36,285 nt of DNA from Eubacteriales bacterium (GTDB taxonomy: Bacteria > Bacillota > Clostridia > Oscillospirales > Acutalibacteraceae): positions 1 to 36,285 of the forward strand of contig JAQXWS010000072.1 of the NCBI GenBank assembly GCA_029225565.1. The letters are read 5' to 3'. Made by a program: the position numbers and the translations under genes. This document shows positions 31,301 through 36,285 of the stretch, piece by piece. The notes under the pieces were generated by a model. That model saw only the letters and a program-made list of their open reading frames with translations, was not told where the DNA came from and did not search any database. Numbering within the stretch: the stretch's first letter is position 1; each line of letters begins with the position of its first letter.

Positions 31301-33880
31301 ATAAAAAAGGTAGTAATAGGCATACTGGCCCATGTTGACTCCGGCAAAACTACCCTGTCCGAGGCAATGCTGTACCAATCCGGCAGTACCCGAAGACTGG
31401 GCAGAGTGGACAACGGCGATTCGTTTTTGGATACCGACGCGCTGGAGCGCTCCCGCGGTATCACCATATTCTCAAAGCAGGCAGTAATGACCTATGCCGA
31501 CACCCAATTCACCCTAATCGACACTCCGGGACATGTGGACTTTTCTGCCGAAATGGAGCGTACGCTGCAAGTACTGGACTATGCCATACTGGTAATCAGC
31601 GCCACCGACGGAATACAAAGCCACACAATAACCCTGTGGCGACTGCTGAAAAAATACAATATTCCCTGCTTTTTGTTCGTAAACAAAATGGATATGGACG
31701 GCGCAGACAAAGATTTTGTAATGCGCCAATTAAGAAAAAATTTCAGCGATAATTGCATCGACTTTTCCGCCGATACCGACGAAATCGCCGAGGGCTTGGC
31801 CCTTTGCGATGATAAATTGCTGTCAAAATACGAGGCCGGCGGAATAACCGGGCAGGATATAGCCAATGCTATCAAGGACAGGAGCGTATATCCATGCCTA
31901 TTCGGCTCTGCCCTAAAGGTGGAGGGTGTTGACCGACTGCTGCAATGTATAGACGCATACACCGCAGCTCCTAAATACGACGACGAATTCGGCGCAAGGG
32001 TATATAAAATAACCGAGGACAAGGGCCAACGGCTGACCTTTCTAAAGGTTACCGGAGGGGTGCTGAAGCTAAAAGAAATACCTGACAGCGAAAAGAATAC
32101 ATCCCGCGAAAAGATAAACCAAATCCGCATATATTCCGGCGACAAATTTACCGCCGCAGACCGGGCAGAGGCAGGCACGGTGTGTGCGGTAACAGGTATC
32201 ACCTTTGCAGGTCCGGGTGACGGACTGGGCAAAGAAAAAAGGGCTGACTTGCCTATACTGGAGCCGGTACTGACCTACAGTCTTATACTGCCGGAGGGAG
32301 TAGACTCCCACACAGCGCTGGAAAAAATGAAAATCCTGGAAGCCGAGGACCCGCAGCTAAAGATAGAGTGGAACCAACAGCAGGGAAAAATACAAGTAAA
32401 GCTGATGGGAGAAATCCAATTGGAAATACTGCAATCAATAATAGCCAACAGATTTGGAATGAATGTAAAATTCGGCGAGGGCAGTATCATCTACAAGGAA
32501 ACCATTGTCAACACCGTTGAGGGCGTGGGTCACTTTGAGCCCTTGAGACATTATGCCGAGGTGCATCTGCTGATGAAGCCCGGCAAGCGCAACAGCGGTC
32601 TGGTATTCAGCACGGACTGCAAGGAGGACCAACTGGACAAAAACTGGCAACGACTGATTCTCACCCATCTGTACGAAAAAGTGCATATCGGAGTTCTCAC
32701 AGGCTCGCCCATTACCGATATGGAGATCGTACTTAAATCCGGCAAGGCACACCCAAAGCACACCGAGGGAGGCGACTTCAGACAGGCTACATACCGCGCA
32801 ATAAGACAGGGACTGCGCTCTGCCGAATGTCAACTGCTGGAGCCCATATTCGATTTTGTGCTGGAGGTGCCCCAAACCTGCGTCGGCAGAGCAATGAACG
32901 ACATACAATTGATGCACGGCACGTTCAATCCGCCGCAAACAATTGACGACACTGTAACCATCACCGGCACTGCGCCTGTGTCAACAATGAACAGCTATTC
33001 TCGGGATGTAAGCCAATACACCCATGGAAAGGGCAAGCTGATATGCACCCTAAAGGGATATGAGCCCTGCCACAACAGCGAGGAGGTCATTGCCCAAATC
33101 GGCTATGATTGCGACGGAGATACAGCCAATCCCTGCGATTCTGTATTCTGCTCCCACGGCGCAGGATACAATGTAAAATGGGACTGTGTAAAAAGTCACA
33201 TGCATCTGCCAAGCATACTATCCATGCCCAAGACAGACGCCGTAAAAAATATGAATCGCCGCCTAAATACCAAAAAGAATAACGCCGACGACCTCTTTGC
33301 GCTGGATAAGGAATTGATGGATATATTCCAACAGACATACGGACCAATTAAGCCACGGAATAATCCGGACGACAATCACTTTGTTCTGACTGAAAGCAAA
33401 GAAAAGCCCACTCCAAAGCAAAAGCCGGTAAAAAAATATGACGGCACGGAGTACCTGCTAGTGGACGGATACAATGTTATCTTTGCCTGGGACCAACTGC
33501 GAGAGTTGTCCAAGGACAATATTGAGGGCGCCCGCAACGCACTAATCAACATACTGTGCAACTACCGCGGCTACAAAAAATGCGAAACCATACTGGTGTT
33601 CGACGCCTACAAGGTCAAGGGCAGCCATCGGGAGATAGAAAAGATTAACGACATCAGCGTTGTATATACCAAGGAGGCAGAAACCGCCGATATGTATATC
33701 GAAAAAGTCACGCACCGACTGGCAAAGAAAAACAACAAGGTAAGAGTGGTTACCTCCGACGCCCTGGAGCAGATAATTATACTGGGTAACGGAGCACTGC
33801 GAGTATCCTCAAAGGAATTTTTGGCAGAAGTAAAGGAAGCAGAAGCACATATCCGAAAAATTATTGAGAGTACTCACTGA
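31301..33880 (+). CDS. TetM-like ribosomal GTPase fused to a Rae1/YacP-type NYN nuclease; ATA at expected start
   Basis: About 859 residues if translation begins at 31301. G1 is AHVDSGKTT (10-18), with RGITI, DTPGHVDF, NKMD and GSAL following, then EF-G-like domains II-V as in TetM/TetO ribosomal protection proteins. A basic linker (PKQKPVKKYDG) leads to residues ~717-859, which closely resemble Bacillus Rae1/YacP: LLVDGYNVIFAW, VFDAYKVKG, TKEAETADMYIEK and VTSDALEQ carry the acidic NYN residues. The perfect site GGAGG lies eight bases before ATA, not ATG, at 31301. The first standard codon, ATG 31367, would delete the P-loop. It probably acts on stalled ribosomes; tetracycline resistance is not implied. 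Confidence 0.85.
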   Translation: MKKVVIGILAHVDSGKTTLSEAMLYQSGSTRRLGRVDNGDSFLDTDALERSRGITIFSKQAVMTYADTQFTLIDTPGHVDFSAEMERTLQVLDYAILVISATDGIQSHTITLWRLLKKYNIPCFLFVNKMDMDGADKDFVMRQLRKNFSDNCIDFSADTDEIAEGLALCDDKLLSKYEAGGITGQDIANAIKDRSVYPCLFGSALKVEGVDRLLQCIDAYTAAPKYDDEFGARVYKITEDKGQRLTFLKVTGGVLKLKEIPDSEKNTSREKINQIRIYSGDKFTAADRAEAGTVCAVTGITFAGPGDGLGKEKRADLPILEPVLTYSLILPEGVDSHTALEKMKILEAEDPQLKIEWNQQQGKIQVKLMGEIQLEILQSIIANRFGMNVKFGEGSIIYKETIVNTVEGVGHFEPLRHYAEVHLLMKPGKRNSGLVFSTDCKEDQLDKNWQRLILTHLYEKVHIGVLTGSPITDMEIVLKSGKAHPKHTEGGDFRQATYRAIRQGLRSAECQLLEPIFDFVLEVPQTCVGRAMNDIQLMHGTFNPPQTIDDTVTITGTAPVSTMNSYSRDVSQYTHGKGKLICTLKGYEPCHNSEEVIAQIGYDCDGDTANPCDSVFCSHGAGYNVKWDCVKSHMHLPSILSMPKTDAVKNMNRRLNTKKNNADDLFALDKELMDIFQQTYGPIKPRNNPDDNHFVLTESKEKPTPKQKPVKKYDGTEYLLVDGYNVIFAWDQLRELSKDNIEGARNALINILCNYRGYKKCETILVFDAYKVKGSHREIEKINDISVVYTKEAETADMYIEKVTHRLAKKNNKVRVVTSDALEQIIILGNGALRVSSKEFLAEVKEAEAHIRKIIESTH

Positions 33881-33927
33881 ATTTACCATCTTTTGAAATA
33901 TTTACACTATCATTATCACAACAAATA

Positions 33928-33936
33928 TGTTATAAT
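33928..33936 (+). promoter_or_regulatory. Extended -10 promoter of the GPH symporter gene
   Basis: TGTTATAAT lies about 32 bp before the start at 33968, with no good -35 hexamer, suggesting an activated or weak promoter. Confidence 0.45.
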
Positions 33937-33967
33937 CGAATTACAACAAAAAAGGGGTATAAAAATT

Positions 33968-35344
33968 ATGAACAAAAAACCGTTTGGCATAGTGGACAAG
34001 CTGGGCTATATGTTCGGTGATTTCGGTAACGATTTCACCTTTATGCTGTCGTCCACATTCCTGCTGAAATTCTACACGGACATTATGGGCGTTAAAGGCA
34101 GTGTTGTCGGCATTGTAATGATGGTGGCAAGATTTATTGACGCCTTTACCGATGTGGGAATGGGTCGAATTTGCGACCGTTCAAAAATTACAAAGGCCGG
34201 TAAGTTCAAGCCTTGGATTCTGCGAATGGGCGGACCGGTGGCGCTTATGTCATTCTTGATGTACCAAAGCTCATTGGCTAATATGAGTATGACATTCAAG
34301 ATAGTTTACCTTGTTGTTACCTACATTCTGTGGGGCTCGGTATTCTACACCAGCGTCAACATACCGTACGGCTCAATGGCTTCTGCCATAAGCGACGACC
34401 CTAACGACAGGCAATCCTTGTCCACCTTTAGGACCATGGGCGGCACGCTGGCAGGCGGAATCATCACAGCCGGACTGCCGATGATTGTTTACAACAAAAG
34501 CAATGAACTCATGGGCGGCAGATTCACCATAGTTGCCGGTGCCTGCTCAGTAGGCGCAATCATCTGTTACCTGCTGTGCTACACCATGGTAACAGAGCGA
34601 GTTGTTGTTGAGCCTGACCAAAACGCGCTCAAGCGCAACAATGTGGGTGTGATGCTAAAGAACGCATTCAGTAACAGAGCCCTTATCTCCATCATTGTAT
34701 CATCAATAGTAATGCTGTTGGCGCAGCTGACATTGCAGTCAATGTCCAACTATATCTTCCCCAACTACTACCACAACGCAAAGGCAATTACTGCCGGCAT
34801 GGGAGTAATGGGATTTGCTATGGTAGCTGCCGCAGTATCTGCAAAGCCGCTGGCAAAGCGCTTTGGCAAGGCCGAAATTGGCGCGGTTGCCTCCCTGTTC
34901 GGCGGATTGGTGTCATTGCTGGTATTCTTTATTCGCCCGAGTAATGTGTGGGTATTCGTGGTATTTCAGGCGGCAACATGGCTTGGCTTGGGTATGTACC
35001 AGATGATAGGCTGGGCAATGATTACCGATGTTATTGACTACAGCGAAATCAAGAACGGTATCCGTGAGGACGGAACCGTGTATGCCCTGTATTCCTTTGC
35101 CCGCAAGCTGGGGCAAGCGGCATCCGCCGGTCTTACAGGCGTACTGCTGGATATGGTAGGCTACTCACAGGCAACCCAATTTGACACCGATGTGGTCAAC
35201 GGCATATTCAACATCACAACACTCATACCTGCAATAGGATTTATTGTGCTGGGACTGATGCTATGGTTCTGGTACCCGCTGCACAAAAAGCAGGTTGACG
35301 AAAATGTAGAAAAGCTAAGACAAATCCACGGAGAGGAGAAATAA
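33968..35344 (+). CDS. GPH-family sugar:cation symporter
   Basis: 458 residues, about twelve membrane segments. Typical glycoside-pentoside-hexuronide features are LGYMFGDFGNDF at the N-terminus, the conserved RFIDAFTDVGMGRICDRS loop, GKFKPWI, and a late DVIDYSEIKNGIREDG. The start at 33968 has AAGGGG upstream; the longer frame from 33893 lacks one. The stop touches the start of the GH2 gene, so its substrate is probably a beta-galactoside or related oligosaccharide, imported with Na+ or H+. Confidence 0.9.
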   Translation: MNKKPFGIVDKLGYMFGDFGNDFTFMLSSTFLLKFYTDIMGVKGSVVGIVMMVARFIDAFTDVGMGRICDRSKITKAGKFKPWILRMGGPVALMSFLMYQSSLANMSMTFKIVYLVVTYILWGSVFYTSVNIPYGSMASAISDDPNDRQSLSTFRTMGGTLAGGIITAGLPMIVYNKSNELMGGRFTIVAGACSVGAIICYLLCYTMVTERVVVEPDQNALKRNNVGVMLKNAFSNRALISIIVSSIVMLLAQLTLQSMSNYIFPNYYHNAKAITAGMGVMGFAMVAAAVSAKPLAKRFGKAEIGAVASLFGGLVSLLVFFIRPSNVWVFVVFQAATWLGLGMYQMIGWAMITDVIDYSEIKNGIREDGTVYALYSFARKLGQAASAGLTGVLLDMVGYSQATQFDTDVVNGIFNITTLIPAIGFIVLGLMLWFWYPLHKKQVDENVEKLRQIHGEEK

Positions 35345-36285
35345 ATGAGAGAGATAAAAAATATAAATTCTGCTTGGGAATTCTCCAAGGATAAAAAAGA
35401 ATGGCAGTGTCTGGACCTGCCCCACACATGGAACGGCAAAGACGGTCAGGACGGCGGTAACGACTACTACCGCGGCAAATGCTATTACAAAAAGCAGATT
35501 GACGCAACCGATATGACAGGCCAGCTACTGTATGTAAAGTTTTATGGAGTCAATTCCTCCTGCGATGTGTTCTATAACGGCAAAAAAATAGGCTCACATC
35601 ACGGCGGATATTCTGCATTCACCCTGGAGCTGGCAGAAAAAACCGGCGAGCTGCTGGTGGAGGTGGACAACTCTCCCAACAACACCGTGTATCCACAGCA
35701 GGCTGACTTTACATTCTACGGCGGTATATACAGAAATGTGGAGCTGATCTGCGTACCGGCTGCTCATTTTGACGGTGAGTTCCATATTACGACCGTTGTT
35801 AACGGTGACAGCGCCGAAATCACATTTGAGGCAAATGCCGTTGGCGGCGGAGTAATTGAGTACGAAATAGAGAATGACAACAAGGTTATCTATCGCGGTA
35901 CAGATGCAAAAACTACTGTTGACCGCCCCCACCTGTGGAACGGCAGAAAGGACCCCCACCTATACACAGCCAGCGCATACCTGATTGTGGACGGTGATGT
36001 TGTGGACAAGGTATCTGCTCGATTCGGTATCCGTTCTTTCCGTATTGACCCCGACAAGGGCTTTATCCTCAACGGCGAGGAATACCCACTGCGTGGTGTA
36101 TCCCGTCACCAGGACAGACCCGATATAGGCAATGCCCTGCTGCCGGAGCATCACCGGGAGGATATGGACCTTATCTGCGAGCTGGGCGCAACAACCATTC
36201 GCCTTGCTCACTATCAGCATGACCAATATTTTTACGACCTGTGCGACGAGCGTGGCATGGTAGTATGGGCAGAAATTCCGTACAT
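35345..36285 (+). CDS. Glycoside hydrolase family 2 beta-galactosidase, 5' part
   Basis: 313 codons without a stop; the gene continues past the window end. The N-terminal sugar-binding jelly roll (WEFSKDKKEW, LPHTWNG, YYRGKCYYKK, YGVNSSCDVFYNGKKIGSHHGGY) is followed by an immunoglobulin-like domain (~150-235) ending in FGIRSF. The TIM barrel then begins with FILNGEEYPLRGVSRHQDR, TIRLAHYQHD and VWAEIPY. These are typical of GH2 beta-galactosidases of Firmicutes, but catalytic glutamates lie beyond the window and other GH2 activities are possible. No signal peptide, so cytoplasmic. ATG follows the symporter stop directly, with GGAGAGGAG upstream. Confidence 0.88.
   Translation, partial: MREIKNINSAWEFSKDKKEWQCLDLPHTWNGKDGQDGGNDYYRGKCYYKKQIDATDMTGQLLYVKFYGVNSSCDVFYNGKKIGSHHGGYSAFTLELAEKTGELLVEVDNSPNNTVYPQQADFTFYGGIYRNVELICVPAAHFDGEFHITTVVNGDSAEITFEANAVGGGVIEYEIENDNKVIYRGTDAKTTVDRPHLWNGRKDPHLYTASAYLIVDGDVVDKVSARFGIRSFRIDPDKGFILNGEEYPLRGVSRHQDRPDIGNALLPEHHREDMDLICELGATTIRLAHYQHDQYFYDLCDERGMVVWAEIPY

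Noticed and set aside
31301..33880. Calling the gene a tetracycline-resistance determinant
   Set aside because: The GTPase resembles TetM, but the fused nuclease, short leader and lack of mobile-element genes nearby do not support an acquired resistance gene; resistance needs a test.

Overview
The window looks like a chromosome segment of an anaerobic, gut-dwelling Clostridia bacterium, probably Oscillospirales/Ruminococcaceae-like. This is inferred from gene content: a rubredoxin-based oxygen defence set (FprA, high-molecular-weight rubredoxin, reverse rubrerythrin, PerR-like regulator), a bile salt hydrolase, host-glycan enzymes (GH112 lacto-N-biose/galacto-N-biose phosphorylase, L-fucose pathway, GH2 beta-galactosidase), BspA-type leucine-rich repeats and short intergenic palindromes. 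No rRNA, tRNA, CRISPR array, transposase or phage gene was recognised.

Layout. 1-2.6 kb (minus strand): ABC ATPase, permease, an XRE-AbrB fusion regulator and a Nim-type flavoprotein. 2.9-4.1 kb (plus): a PHP-family hydrolase behind a structured leader. 4.3-8.2 kb (minus): a small helical putative chaperone, a beta-helix protein resembling GH136 lacto-N-biosidase, and the GH112 phosphorylase. 8.4-11.5 kb (minus): FprA-Hrb and PerR-reverse rubrerythrin. 11.7-14.2 kb (minus): a large secreted LRR/FN3 protein. 14.4-15.4 kb (minus): a membrane-bound LuxR regulator. 15.6-22.8 kb (plus): a full phosphate regulon (pstSCAB, Na/Pi cotransporter with PhoU-like domain, response regulator, sensor kinase). 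23.0-24.0 kb (minus): bile salt hydrolase. 24.2-28.7 kb (plus): fucA, fucU, fucK and fucI. 28.9-31.2 kb (plus): membrane acyltransferase and alanine racemase. 31.3-33.9 kb (plus): a TetM-like ribosomal GTPase fused to a Rae1/YacP-type NYN nuclease. 34.0-36.3 kb (plus): a GPH sugar symporter and a GH2 beta-galactosidase that runs off the end.

Functionally, the sugar modules describe foraging on mucin or milk glycans. Lacto-N-biose or galacto-N-biose would be phosphorolysed in the cytoplasm, fucose would go to lactaldehyde and DHAP, and beta-galactosides would enter by the GPH symporter. The redox cluster removes O2, NO and H2O2.

The most unusual material is non-coding or architectural. (i) A ~165-nt structured element occurs twice, each time ending at the start codon of a sugar-related gene (PHP hydrolase; fucose mutarotase). 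(ii) A composite palindromic repeat occurs twice with its 40-nt hairpin unit exactly inverted between copies. (iii) A TetM-like GTPase is fused to a Rae1-like A-site nuclease, and its expected start codon reads ATA. (iv) A GH136-like pair lacks signal peptides. (v) The PstS protein is circularly permuted.
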